Assembly (NCBI RefSeq): GCF_900112755.1
Contig: NZ_FOMW01000004.1
Location: 62,001-126,000 of the forward strand
DNA length: 64,000 nucleotides
Direction of reading: 5' to 3'
DNA from: Sulfitobacter brevis
Lineage (GTDB): Bacteria; Pseudomonadota; Alphaproteobacteria; Rhodobacterales; Rhodobacteraceae
The notes beneath the pieces were generated by a model that was not told where the DNA came from, ran no database searches, and saw nothing but the letters and a program-made list of their open reading frames with translations. Below are positions 45,185 to 53,343 of this stretch, one piece after another; positions within the stretch are counted from its first letter, which is position 1; each line of letters opens with the position of its first letter. Position numbers and translations under genes: made by a program.

Positions 45185-47079
45185 AGACCTGCTGTGTGGT
45201 GGTTATCGGCCATGTAGATCATGGCAAGACCGCCATCGTCCGCGCGTTGACAGGGATCGAGACGGATCGCCTTCCCGAAGAAAAGAAGCGCGGGTTGTCG
45301 ATTGTGCCGGGCTATGCCCATGCCAGCTATCCAAGCGGCATTGTCGATTTCATCGATGTGCCGGGGCATGAAGATTTCATTCAGGCGATGGTGTCAGGCG
45401 CCAGTGGAGCGCGTGCTGCCCTTTTGGTGATTTCCGCAACCGAAGGGTTCCGCGCGCAAACGCTGGAGCATCTGGAGATTGCCGCTGCATTGGGTATCGA
45501 CGAGGTTCTTGTCGCAGTCACGAAGTCGGACTTGCTTGCAACGGCGGAGCGCGAGGACCGGATGGCGCAGATACGCCATGCCCTGACCGAAACTTTGCTG
45601 GTTGATGTGGAGATGATCGCATGCTCTGCCCTGACAGGTGAAGGTCTGGAGAGTCTGCACAGCCGATTGGAGGCGCTCATCACACAGCCGTCGCAGCGCG
45701 TGGCCCCGCCGGATGCGTTCTTGCCGGTCGATCGGGTGTTCAGCCTTGCGGGACGCGGGACCATCGTCACGGGGACTTTAACGGGCGGCGCATTGGCATC
45801 GGGTGCGCAGGCGCAGCTTATGCCCCCTGGCGTGCCCGTCACCCTGCGCGGATTGCACACGCGGGGGGAGGAACGCGAGACCGTGCAGGCAGGCGAGCGT
45901 GTCGCCGTGAACCTACGCGGCATCGCGGTCGCGCAGATCCCCCGTGGTGCGGTACTGTGGTCTGGCGGGGATTACCGGCCTTCGCTCTGCATGGACGTCG
46001 CACTCACGCGGCCTGCGCGGGGTGCCCCCACGCTCAAACACAACGAACAGGTCCGCGTTCTGCTTGGGACGGCAAGTACCGTGGCACAGGTGCGTTTGTT
46101 CAAAACTGAAACCGGGGGTGGCACTTACGCGCAACTGCGGTTCCAGAAGCCAATTGTCGCGTTCGCGGGGCAGCGCGCGGTCTTGCGTCGCTTGTCGCCG
46201 CAACAAACGACTGGCGGCGCGATTGTGCTTGATCCACAATCAACGCCCGTGCGCCCGAACGATACCCTGCGTATCGCGCTGCTCGCCGCGGTGACGCGTC
46301 AGGACATCTCTGGCGTGGCAGCCAATCTGGCCCGCGCACAGGGCGGTGCTTTCTCGCTCAAACAGATGGCGCGGCTGATGCGCCGGTCCGTGGAGGCTGT
46401 GCAGACCGCTTTCGGTCAGAGGCTGATTTCTCTGGGACCCGGTCTCGTCACCACTCAGGGAAATATCACGGACTGCACCTTCAAGATTACAACGGCATTG
46501 ACAAGTTATCACATCAAACACCCGCTGGAGGTCGCCGCCCCGCGATCCGTTTTGTCAGGTCTCAAGGTAAACCCAGAACTACTGACCCATGCCGAGACCG
46601 TCGCGTTGGAAATCGGTCTTATCCGCGCCCACGGAAAACGGCTGGCGCTGAGTGCCCATGATCCGGTTTCGCTTCTCACACCCGACCAGCATCGGCGGAT
46701 GTCTGAACTGGAAGCGATGTTTGCCAATGCCGCCCTTACGCCGCCCCGCCAACAGGATCTGGCGCAAGATGCTCTTGACCGCGACCTGATGGCTCTGCTG
46801 CTGGATACCGGAAAGCTCTGGTCGTTGCCCAATATCGCATTGGGACAAACGATCGTGTGCCACCGCGATGCTCTGGATGCAGCCGCCGCGCAGCTGCGCG
46901 GCGCGTTTCCGCCGCCGCTGAGCTTTTCTACCTCACAAGCGCGCAGTGCCCTGTCGACCAGCCGCAGGGTCATCGTACCCGTGCTGGAATATTTCGACAC
47001 GCAGGGCATTACTTTGCGCACCAACGACTTGCGCGAGATGGCACCGGATTTTGCTGTTCCCCCTCCGGATGCGACTTGA
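45181..47079 (+). CDS. selB: Selenocysteine-specific elongation factor SelB
   Basis: GTPase of 632 residues that carries Sec-tRNA to the ribosome and binds the SECIS hairpin. The G domain has GHVDHGKTAIVRALTG, RGLSIVPGYA, DVPGHEDF and TKSD. Two beta domains and the C-terminal winged helices that bind RNA follow (KHPLEVAAPRSVLSG onward). It stands directly upstream of tRNA-Sec. Confidence 0.96.
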   Translation: MKTCCVVVIGHVDHGKTAIVRALTGIETDRLPEEKKRGLSIVPGYAHASYPSGIVDFIDVPGHEDFIQAMVSGASGARAALLVISATEGFRAQTLEHLEIAAALGIDEVLVAVTKSDLLATAEREDRMAQIRHALTETLLVDVEMIACSALTGEGLESLHSRLEALITQPSQRVAPPDAFLPVDRVFSLAGRGTIVTGTLTGGALASGAQAQLMPPGVPVTLRGLHTRGEERETVQAGERVAVNLRGIAVAQIPRGAVLWSGGDYRPSLCMDVALTRPARGAPTLKHNEQVRVLLGTASTVAQVRLFKTETGGGTYAQLRFQKPIVAFAGQRAVLRRLSPQQTTGGAIVLDPQSTPVRPNDTLRIALLAAVTRQDISGVAANLARAQGGAFSLKQMARLMRRSVEAVQTAFGQRLISLGPGLVTTQGNITDCTFKITTALTSYHIKHPLEVAAPRSVLSGLKVNPELLTHAETVALEIGLIRAHGKRLALSAHDPVSLLTPDQHRRMSELEAMFANAALTPPRQQDLAQDALDRDLMALLLDTGKLWSLPNIALGQTIVCHRDALDAAAAQLRGAFPPPLSFSTSQARSALSTSRRVIVPVLEYFDTQGITLRTNDLREMAPDFAVPPPDAT

Positions 47080-47095
47080 TAGCGTGCGGATATAC

Positions 47096-47190
47096 GGGGG
47101 TGACTGGAGTCTGGTGGCTTCTCTGGTCTTCAAAACCATGGACGCGTCTTCGCGGCGTGTGGTGGGTTCGATTCCCATCCACCTCCGCCA
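47096..47190 (+). tRNA. selC: tRNA-Sec (anticodon TCA)
   Basis: A 95-base tRNA with encoded CCA, the standard length of bacterial tRNA-Sec. The acceptor pairs GGGGGTG with CACCTCC (one G-T); an eighth pair would be A-C. There is a six-pair D stem GGAGTC / GGCTTC with a 4-base loop, the anticodon loop CTTCAAA, a long variable arm built on ACGC / GCGT, and the T loop TTCGATT. G is the discriminator base. It lies 16 bases after selB, completing selABC. Confidence 0.92.
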
Positions 47191-47256
47191 TGCAAACCTA
47201 TTGGACGACGGGAACGGTTCTACCGCAGGATGAACCGGACGCACGGGAGGGCGGAC

Positions 47257-48846
47257 ATGAACGGCAGCCAAACTGAACTTTCATTGAACGATCTCGAAGG
47301 GACGGCGCACCGCTTGCCCGAGGGACAGCCGAGCCTGATCTGCTTTGTCAAAGACGATTGCGAGACCTGCAACACTGCCGCCCCCGTGCTGGAAGCTCTG
47401 CACAAAGCCTACGGCAGCAAGGTCGCGGTGCTGCTGGTCGCACAATCCGGTGAGGCCAACGCCGCATTCGCCAAGCGGCACGGACTGAGCATGCCGGTGT
47501 TAGACGACACCGCATGCAAGGCAGCGTTTGCGTGGGATATCGAAAGCGTGCCTTCGGTTTTCTGGCGTGATGCACAGGGGGCGCTAGTTCGCAAATTCGA
47601 AGGGTTCATACGCGCCGACTGGGAGGCGCTGGCTGCTGATATGGGCGCGGCAGTCGCCTTGCCCCTCCCACAGTTAGACTGGAGCAGCCTGCCCGCTTGG
47701 CGGCCCGGTTGCGGCTCCAAACATCTTGATCCGTCGATCTATGACAAGCTGCGCGCCGAGGCCGACGGCAGCCCGATCCGCGCACGGCGCATCGAAGTGG
47801 CCTCCGGCGACGATGTGGCCGAATTCATGTTCGATCAGGGCTTCTCTGACGGCTTGCCCTTGGTCCCGCCCACGCCTGAACGGGTGATGCGGATGCTGGG
47901 CGGTACGCACCGCGATCCGCAAGAGGTGGTTGCGACCGTGCCGCCAAACATGGGCGAGGCGACGATCGAGAAGATTGCGATCAATGCCGTCATGGCAGGC
48001 TGCAAGCCCGAATATCTGCCGGTGATCATCGCCGCCGTCGAAGCCGTGTGCACCGATGATTTCAACATCCACGGTGTCACCGCAACGACGATGGGGGCCG
48101 CTCCCGTGATGATCGTGAACGGCCCCATCCGAGAGCGGATCGGGATGAACAAGGGGCTTGCAGCGCTCGGCTCGGGCAACCGTGCCAACGCCACCATCGG
48201 CCGCGCGTTGCGCCTTGTGGTGCGCAATGTGGGCGGGGCCACCACCGGCGGGGTCGAACGGTCGGTGCTGGGCAACCCGATGAAATTCACTATGTGTTTT
48301 GCCGAGAACGAGGAACGCTCTCCTTGGCCCGCCTTGCATGTAGAGCGGGGGTTTGCGCCGGAAGATTCAGTGGTCACCATCTTTGCCATGACCGGGGGCC
48401 CGGTGCATATTGTCGATCAGACCTCCCGCGCGCCCGACCAGATCGCGGGCTCGCTGGGTCTAGGGCTGGAAGGTGTGTTTCTGCCGAAGCTCCACAATCT
48501 GCCCGTCGATGCCCTGTTGGTGGTCTGCCCCGAGCATATCGACACGCTGATGCGTGAGGGCGCGTATTCCAAGGAACGCCTGCGCGACCGGATACAGGAG
48601 GTGACGATGCGCCCGCTGTCGGACATGGTGCAGGACGACCGCTCCGGCGCGGGGATCCCGCCAGAGACGGCGAAAGAAATGGGGCCGAAGGCGCTTGAGA
48701 AATTCGTGCCTAAATTCGCCGGCAAAGAATACATCCACATTGTCGTCGCCGGATCGGATGCAGGGAAATTTTCCTCCGCCTTTCACGGCTGGGCCACGGG
48801 CGCGGTCGGATCCATCGCCGTATCAAAGAAAATCGACTTGGGATAA
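47257..48846 (+). CDS. Thioredoxin-like domain fused to a large domain of unknown function; partner of the UGSC selenoprotein
   Basis: Protein of 529 residues. Residues 1-130 are a thioredoxin/TlpA-like fold with CETC at 35-38 and a cis-proline segment ESVPSVFW. From about residue 150 a second domain without a motif that I recognise contains FSDGLPLVPPTPERV, AINAVMAGCKPEYLPVIIAA, NIHGVTATTMGAAPVMI and conserved-looking glycine-rich turns. No signal peptide. GGGAGGG precedes the ATG at 47257. Placement between tRNA-Sec and the selenoprotein gene suggests that it reduces or works with that selenoprotein; this is inference. Confidence 0.8.
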   Translation: MNGSQTELSLNDLEGTAHRLPEGQPSLICFVKDDCETCNTAAPVLEALHKAYGSKVAVLLVAQSGEANAAFAKRHGLSMPVLDDTACKAAFAWDIESVPSVFWRDAQGALVRKFEGFIRADWEALAADMGAAVALPLPQLDWSSLPAWRPGCGSKHLDPSIYDKLRAEADGSPIRARRIEVASGDDVAEFMFDQGFSDGLPLVPPTPERVMRMLGGTHRDPQEVVATVPPNMGEATIEKIAINAVMAGCKPEYLPVIIAAVEAVCTDDFNIHGVTATTMGAAPVMIVNGPIRERIGMNKGLAALGSGNRANATIGRALRLVVRNVGGATTGGVERSVLGNPMKFTMCFAENEERSPWPALHVERGFAPEDSVVTIFAMTGGPVHIVDQTSRAPDQIAGSLGLGLEGVFLPKLHNLPVDALLVVCPEHIDTLMREGAYSKERLRDRIQEVTMRPLSDMVQDDRSGAGIPPETAKEMGPKALEKFVPKFAGKEYIHIVVAGSDAGKFSSAFHGWATGAVGSIAVSKKIDLG

Positions 48847-48850
48847 AACT

Positions 48851-48866
48851 TGGGCAATACTGCCCA
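48851..48866 (+). promoter_or_regulatory. Small hairpin ahead of the selenoprotein ribosome site
   Basis: TGGGCA, loop ATAC, TGCCCA, four bases after the stop of the preceding gene and just before AGGAGGAG. It may influence translation of the selenoprotein; it is too short to be a strong terminator. Confidence 0.45.
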
Positions 48867-48881
48867 GACAGGAGGAGTGAT

Positions 48882-49403
48882 ATGACAACAATTCTCGACC
48901 CGACGGACGAGCGAAAACCGGTGGAGCGGCAGATTACGCCGCGCAGCGGCAGCCTGTCTGGCGTGATCGGCCTTTTGGACATCAGCAAGCCGCGCGGGAA
49001 TGTTTTTCTCGATGAGCTTGAACAACTGCTGGCCCAAAAAGCGCCCGATGTGACGGTCAAGCGCTATATGAAACCGACATTCGCCAAGCCCTGCCCCGAC
49101 GCGCTGCGCCAGCAGATACGCAACGAATGCAGCTTTGTGATCGAGGCTTTGGCCGACTGAGGATCTTGTACGACGTGCAGTATGCACGACAATTTCTGGT
49201 TTGAAACCCAGGGGATCCCGGCAGTCGCCATCGCATCGAGCGAATTTGATCAGGCCGCAATTTCCCAGCGCAAAGCGCTGGGTATGACCGACGCGCGCTA
49301 TCTGCTGGTCCCGCACCCAATACAGGATGCGACCGACGCGGAGATGCGGGCGAAAGCGCAAGATGTGCTTGAACACATCGTCAACGCGCTGACGGTGAAC
49401 TAG
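48882..49403 (+). CDS. UGSC-family selenoprotein (TGA read as selenocysteine)
   Basis: Reading through the TGA at 49158-49160 gives a 173-residue protein with Sec at position 93 in the motif EALAD-U-GSCTTCSMHD. The part before TGA (92 residues) and the part after (from GSC to HIVNALTVN) are in one frame, share codon use and form one alternating strand-helix domain. The downstream part has no ribosome site of its own near the TGA. AGGAGGAG precedes the ATG. A SECIS-like hairpin begins 5 bases after the TGA. selA, selB and selC lie just upstream. The UGSC family is known from marine bacteria; its substrate is unknown. A plain annotation would wrongly stop at residue 92. Confidence 0.9.
49166..49192 (+). 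promoter_or_regulatory. Bacterial SECIS-like hairpin
   Basis: Lower stem TTGT / ACAA, a 4-base bulge ACGA on the 5' side, upper stem CGTGC / GCACG, and a 5-base loop AGTAT with a G-U. The loop starts 18 bases after the TGA, inside the spacing used by bacterial SelB. The bases also encode SCTTCSMHD, so the hairpin lies within the coding frame as usual for bacteria. Confidence 0.8.
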
Positions 49404-49420
49404 GCGTATGCGACGAAATG

Positions 49421-49446
49421 CGCAGCGGCTCGGACGGGCCGCTGCG
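49421..49446 (+). terminator. Hairpin after the selenoprotein gene
   Basis: Perfect 9-base stem CGCAGCGGC / GCCGCTGCG around an 8-base loop, 18 bases after the stop. No T run is seen. It probably ends the long operon. Confidence 0.6.
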
Positions 49447-49518
49447 TGGAGCAAGTTCCACGGCTTCAGTCCGCATGATCGTGTGCGCGTTTGGTGAATT
49501 GGAAAAAATATCAAGTAT

Positions 49519-49596
49519 TGGCGAGCCGTGGAGGACTCGAACCCCCGACCTGAGAATTAGAAGTTCCCTGCTCTAATCCAGCTGAGCTAACGGCCC
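49519..49596 (-). tRNA. tRNA-Arg (anticodon TCT)
   Basis: A 78-base cloverleaf on the minus strand with encoded CCA. Acceptor GGGCCGT / ACGGCTC, D arm with TTAGCTCAG, anticodon loop CTTCTAA giving TCT, and T loop GTTCGAGTC. It reads AGA arginine codons. Confidence 0.95.
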
Positions 49597-49842
49597 GCAC
49601 TTGAGGTCGTTGTATCGGTTACTTCCTGCCGCACTGTCAACTTGCTAGTTTCCCGTGCTGCCAGATTTGCCACATACACCACCGCTTACTGGCTGCTGGG
49701 CGCAGAAACGCACCGGCGGCGCGCCAAGCGATAGCTGGAAAGTGCCCAGTGCTTTATCTGCGCTCCGACCAATCAATCGAACCCCTAGCGCCTAGGCAGT
49801 TCCTTCATTTGCGCTAGGGCTGATGCTGGTAAATTGGCGACC

Positions 49843-49878
49843 GGGCGTGGGCGGGCGGGCGTAAGCGGGCGTGGGCGC
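49843..49878. repeat. Short GGGCG-rich simple repeat
   Basis: A run of GGGCG and GGGCGT units in the 298-base gene-free stretch between tRNA-Arg and the MYG1 gene. Nothing else was seen in that stretch. Confidence 0.6.
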
Positions 49879-49894
49879 GAAATAACCGTCCAGA

Positions 49895-50821
49895 CTATGC
49901 CGCCAAAGCTTCGGTCACTGCAATCTTTGCCATCGCCATAATCGCATCTCGGCTGCCGGCGACCGCAATGAACCGGCCGTTGTGGCAGAACTTTGCACCG
50001 TTCACACCGGAGGCCTCTTCAAGCGCGCTGTCGGTCAAACCCGCCCATGCGGCGGGCAGTTCGGCGCGCGACTCAAATGTATCGTCACCCACGCGAATGG
50101 TGGTCAATGTCCAATCCGATCCGCGCGGGTGGATGACAAATAGCAGATGGTCGGCATTGGCCTTTTCGACCCCTGCGCGAAACGGCATGCCCATCGGCAG
50201 TTCCAGAATGTGCCCCGTACCCGCCGCTTGGATAGCGGTCATCACCATCGTTTCGGCACGGAACTTCGCAGCCTTGCGTTTTATTTGTGCCTCCACCAAG
50301 GCGCGTGCCACCAAGAGAGCTGCGTCAAAAGCACTGTCGTCCGCGCCTGGATCGGTATTGTCGAAAACCGGTTTCAGACTTTCCAACAACGTTGGCAACG
50401 TCAGCCCCGCGAATAATGGCCCCGCTTCGGACGCATTTACCGCCCCGTTGTCGAGCAGATCGACCGGCAGAACAAAGCCTTTGTCGAAGGAGCTGTGTAT
50501 CGCATCGATATCCTGCGCGGGAACATCCATTGCGCGCAGATATTCACCGCCGTAATGCGCCCAGATTAGCCCGAACGAGCTATAGGGGTGACCGTCCTGC
50601 CGCAACGGTGTCGGGCGTTGATGGTGATCAAATATCTGCAGCCCCGCGTCGAACTGGCCACCAACGTCGTAAATGATGCGGGTGTCTTGCGGGGTGATCC
50701 ATTCTTTGTCGCGGCTGCGCACAATCTCCGCCTGTGGAAAGAGCCGTGTCAGGATAACCGACGACAAGAGTTCGTCTGCGTGAAAGCCGCCGGAGTGCGT
50801 TACAAGGTGCGTGACTGTCAT
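49895..50821 (-). CDS. MYG1-family (UPF0160) metal-dependent hydrolase
   Basis: Protein of 308 residues with the MYG1 start VTHSGGFHADELLSSVIL, the DHH-like site FDHHQRP, and DVGGQFD. The eukaryotic MYG1 protein is a 3'-5' RNA exonuclease; the bacterial role is not established. The conserved His and Asp residues are present, so the enzyme should be active. It stands alone on its strand. Confidence 0.9.
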   Translation of the reverse strand: MTVTHLVTHSGGFHADELLSSVILTRLFPQAEIVRSRDKEWITPQDTRIIYDVGGQFDAGLQIFDHHQRPTPLRQDGHPYSSFGLIWAHYGGEYLRAMDVPAQDIDAIHSSFDKGFVLPVDLLDNGAVNASEAGPLFAGLTLPTLLESLKPVFDNTDPGADDSAFDAALLVARALVEAQIKRKAAKFRAETMVMTAIQAAGTGHILELPMGMPFRAGVEKANADHLLFVIHPRGSDWTLTTIRVGDDTFESRAELPAAWAGLTDSALEEASGVNGAKFCHNGRFIAVAGSRDAIMAMAKIAVTEALAA

Positions 50822-51078
50822 TTTGTTGCCTTTAAGAACAGGGGCAGCCTACGAGCGGGCCATTGATGTTGACGCGGGACGCCGCGTGAACGGTGCCTTG
50901 GCAGACGCCGCGCATTAGGGGCCGCAATCACATACGAGACTAAGCATACAAAGGTCTAGGGGTTATTCTTGGGAGCAGCGTCAAAAATCGTGGGCGAAAG
51001 ATTGTGGTGGGGGTGATACTCCGCAGAGCCTGATTTCAATTCCGGCCTGCCTGCTCATAATCAATACAGGAGTAAAAC

Positions 51079-51103
51079 GGAACGTGTCGCCGCCCGCGGC
51101 GTT
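51079..51103 (+). promoter_or_regulatory. EcfG-type general stress promoter
   Basis: GGAAC and CGTT separated by 16 bases, which fits the alphaproteobacterial EcfG consensus. It is 60 bases ahead of the DUF421 start in a 341-base gene-free stretch. Confidence 0.65.
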
Positions 51104-51162
51104 CAACCTCCAGGGTGCAACGAAATCTCCCTGATCTGATAAGTTCTCAAAAGGGGCCCCGC

Positions 51163-51687
51163 ATGTTTTTCGACAACACAGTTCTGGACGCCGTTGCAAA
51201 AGGGTCGCTTCTTAGCGGGTTGGGGCTTTTCTGGATCATCTTTCTGGTGCGGATTGTGGGCCTCAGATCGTTCTCGAAAATGACAAACTTCGATTTTGTG
51301 ATGACAGTTGCGATGGGATCGTTACTCGCAGGGGCATCGCAGTCCAAGGAATGGACCGGACTACTGCGAACCCTCACGGCAATGGCGAGCCTCTTTGCTG
51401 TGCAGTATATAGTCGCTGCAGTGCGCCAGAAATCGTCAGCGCTCGACGATTTGGTTCAGAACACCCCCGTGCTGTTGATGAAAGACGGCCTGATCAACCA
51501 CGCCGCGCTGACTGCAACCCGCGTTCGCGAAGAGGATCTGATCGCAAAGCTGCGCGAGGCCAATGCGCTGGACTTTAGCCAAGTGCGTGCGGTGATCCTC
51601 GAGACGACAGGTGACATCTCTGTCCTGCACGGGCCGAGCGTTGATGATCGTTTGCTTCAGGGGGTGCGTGAGGAAGGGGCCGCGTGA
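51163..51687 (+). CDS. DUF421 (YetF-like) membrane protein
   Basis: Protein of 174 residues with three membrane helices in the first 90 residues (LSGLGLFWIIFLVRIVGL and following) and a soluble C-terminal DUF421 domain. The FSKMTNFDFVMTVAMGS segment is a family mark. The ATG at 51163 has AAGGGG upstream. A general-stress promoter stands ahead, in line with stress roles proposed for the family. Molecular function is unknown. Confidence 0.87.
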   Translation: MFFDNTVLDAVAKGSLLSGLGLFWIIFLVRIVGLRSFSKMTNFDFVMTVAMGSLLAGASQSKEWTGLLRTLTAMASLFAVQYIVAAVRQKSSALDDLVQNTPVLLMKDGLINHAALTATRVREEDLIAKLREANALDFSQVRAVILETTGDISVLHGPSVDDRLLQGVREEGAA

Positions 51688-51699
51688 CTGTTTAGGTTG

Positions 51700-52905
51700 T
51701 CAGTCCTCAAACGCCCCGGCCTGTGGTATGCGGAATATAAACTTCGTCTGGTCGTCGTCAGAGGTCACGCTCAGGTTACCCCCGTGCGCTTTGGCGATCT
51801 CGGACGCAATATAAAGACCAAGCCCCAGCCCTTTGCGATTACGCCCTGCGGTCCCTTGTTGAAAGGGCAAGAATAGGCTCGGTAGTATATCTGCAGGGAT
51901 CGCTTTGCCTTCGTTGGCAACCGAGAGCACGACCTCCCCTTCGGCGCGTTTTGCAGCGACTTCGATGCGACGCCCTTGGGCACCATGGGTAATTGCATTG
52001 CGCAACAGATTCGACAGCATCTGCGCAATCCGTTCACGATCACAATCAATATTCCCGCGCAAATCAATATCGCACTCGATCACATGATCGGGTGACACGG
52101 CTTTGATCTCCGAGACAATTTGCAAAATCACCGGTTCCAAAGGCGCATCGGCGTCGCGCTCAATGACAATGCCGCCGTCATGACGCTGCCGGGCCCGGTC
52201 CAGCAGGTTCTCGATCAGATTAGACATCCGCCCCAGCGATGCTTTCATCAGCGTCACGACCTTGGCCGACGGTTGTTCCAACTTTTCCCGCTCTAACAGG
52301 CGCAGTCCTGCATCCAGCGCGCTCACCGGATTGCGCAGATCATGCGCCAGTATGGCAATGAACTGCTGTTGTATCTCGGCCAGATGGCGCTCCTGAAGCA
52401 CAGCGGATTCGCTCTCTCTGAGCTTTAAGTCGACCTCCAGACTGTCACCGATCATTTTTGCAAACAGCCTGAACATCTCCAGCACGTTTTGGCTTTTCAG
52501 TTTGCGCGGTTCCGGATCAATCGCACAAAGCGTGCCGAAGAACGTGCCATCCTTCTTGTGGATCGGGACCGAAATATAGCTCTGGATACCGTAGGTTCGG
52601 GGAGTGTGGTGGTTGCAGTAGGTCGGATCGTTTTTCACGTCATCAATGACGATTTCCTGATCAGACAGCCGGACCTCGTGGCAAAGCGTGCTCTCCACAT
52701 CCAGCTCATCGCCGGGTTTCAACCCAAAAAATATCTTGTCAACCGCCCGACAGGTCACCCAGCGCGACTCGGTCACCCGCGCGACCGCAGCAAACCCCAT
52801 GCCGGTGGCAAGCGTCACCGTTTCCAGAAGCGTCGGAACCAGCACACTGCGCCCGATCTCGTCAATATCGCTTTGGAGGTCGTGGGTTTTCGTGTGCAGT
52901 GTCAA
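51700..52905 (-). CDS. GAF-domain sensor histidine kinase
   Basis: Cytoplasmic kinase of 401 residues. A GAF domain spans about residues 25-160 (including SYISVPIHKKDGTFFGTLCAID). The HisKA helix carries His188 in AHDLRNPVSAL. The ATPase domain has NLLRNAITHG and GLGLGLYIASEI. No membrane helices. Start appears to be TTG at 52905; no better in-frame start exists near it. No response regulator gene is adjacent. Convergent with DUF421. Confidence 0.9.
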   Translation of the reverse strand: MTLHTKTHDLQSDIDEIGRSVLVPTLLETVTLATGMGFAAVARVTESRWVTCRAVDKIFFGLKPGDELDVESTLCHEVRLSDQEIVIDDVKNDPTYCNHHTPRTYGIQSYISVPIHKKDGTFFGTLCAIDPEPRKLKSQNVLEMFRLFAKMIGDSLEVDLKLRESESAVLQERHLAEIQQQFIAILAHDLRNPVSALDAGLRLLEREKLEQPSAKVVTLMKASLGRMSNLIENLLDRARQRHDGGIVIERDADAPLEPVILQIVSEIKAVSPDHVIECDIDLRGNIDCDRERIAQMLSNLLRNAITHGAQGRRIEVAAKRAEGEVVLSVANEGKAIPADILPSLFLPFQQGTAGRNRKGLGLGLYIASEIAKAHGGNLSVTSDDDQTKFIFRIPQAGAFED

Positions 52906-53343
52906 AACAGGGTCATCACTTTGCTAAATATAATGGTGCCGCATTGGTCGTTGGGCAGTGCCCGGTTAGACGCCGAGGGGTTCTTAGTCACGGCAAAAGC
53001 GGACCAGAACTTTGCCATCTTGTCAACGGACCGACGGGTACAGAACCTCAATTTACGGCATCTGAATGGCCGATCGAGTATGTCAGTTTACCACGTCCCG
53101 TCCACCTCAAGAGTTGGCCACCCCCGGCAAACCAATGCAACCATCGACCCGCTCGGCGGTTTAGCCCCGACAGGTAGACTTTGCGGTTGCAGCACTAAGT
53201 TAGGGATAACGGCGGCAGGCGCAGCGCGGAAAAGCTCGGCGATGCGTGGGTGACTTTGCCGTGAGAGAGATGACGAGAGAAAGGTGGCTTGTAGGACGGA
53301 TATGTGCCTGCAAACTGGCCAGAAAGTGCAAGAAAGGGCTGAA
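52906..53343. other. Gene-free region between the kinase and otsB
   Basis: About 438 bases with no convincing reading frame, repeat or clear EcfG box. It must carry the divergent promoters of the kinase and the trehalose operon. Confidence 0.5.

Noticed and set aside
47096..47190. tRNA-Sec or tRNA-Arg as an attachment site of a genomic island
   Set aside because: No integrase gene and no direct repeat of either tRNA 3' end was noticed in the window.
49158..49160. TGA as a simple nonsense mutation or sequencing error in a Cys-type gene
   Set aside because: selABC lie immediately upstream, a SECIS-like hairpin follows, and the GSC context is that of the known selenoprotein family.
49182..49403. 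A separate small gene starting at ATG 49182 (MHDNFWFETQG)
   Set aside because: No ribosome site precedes it, it is exactly in frame with the 48882 gene across the TGA, and the selenoprotein reading explains both parts.
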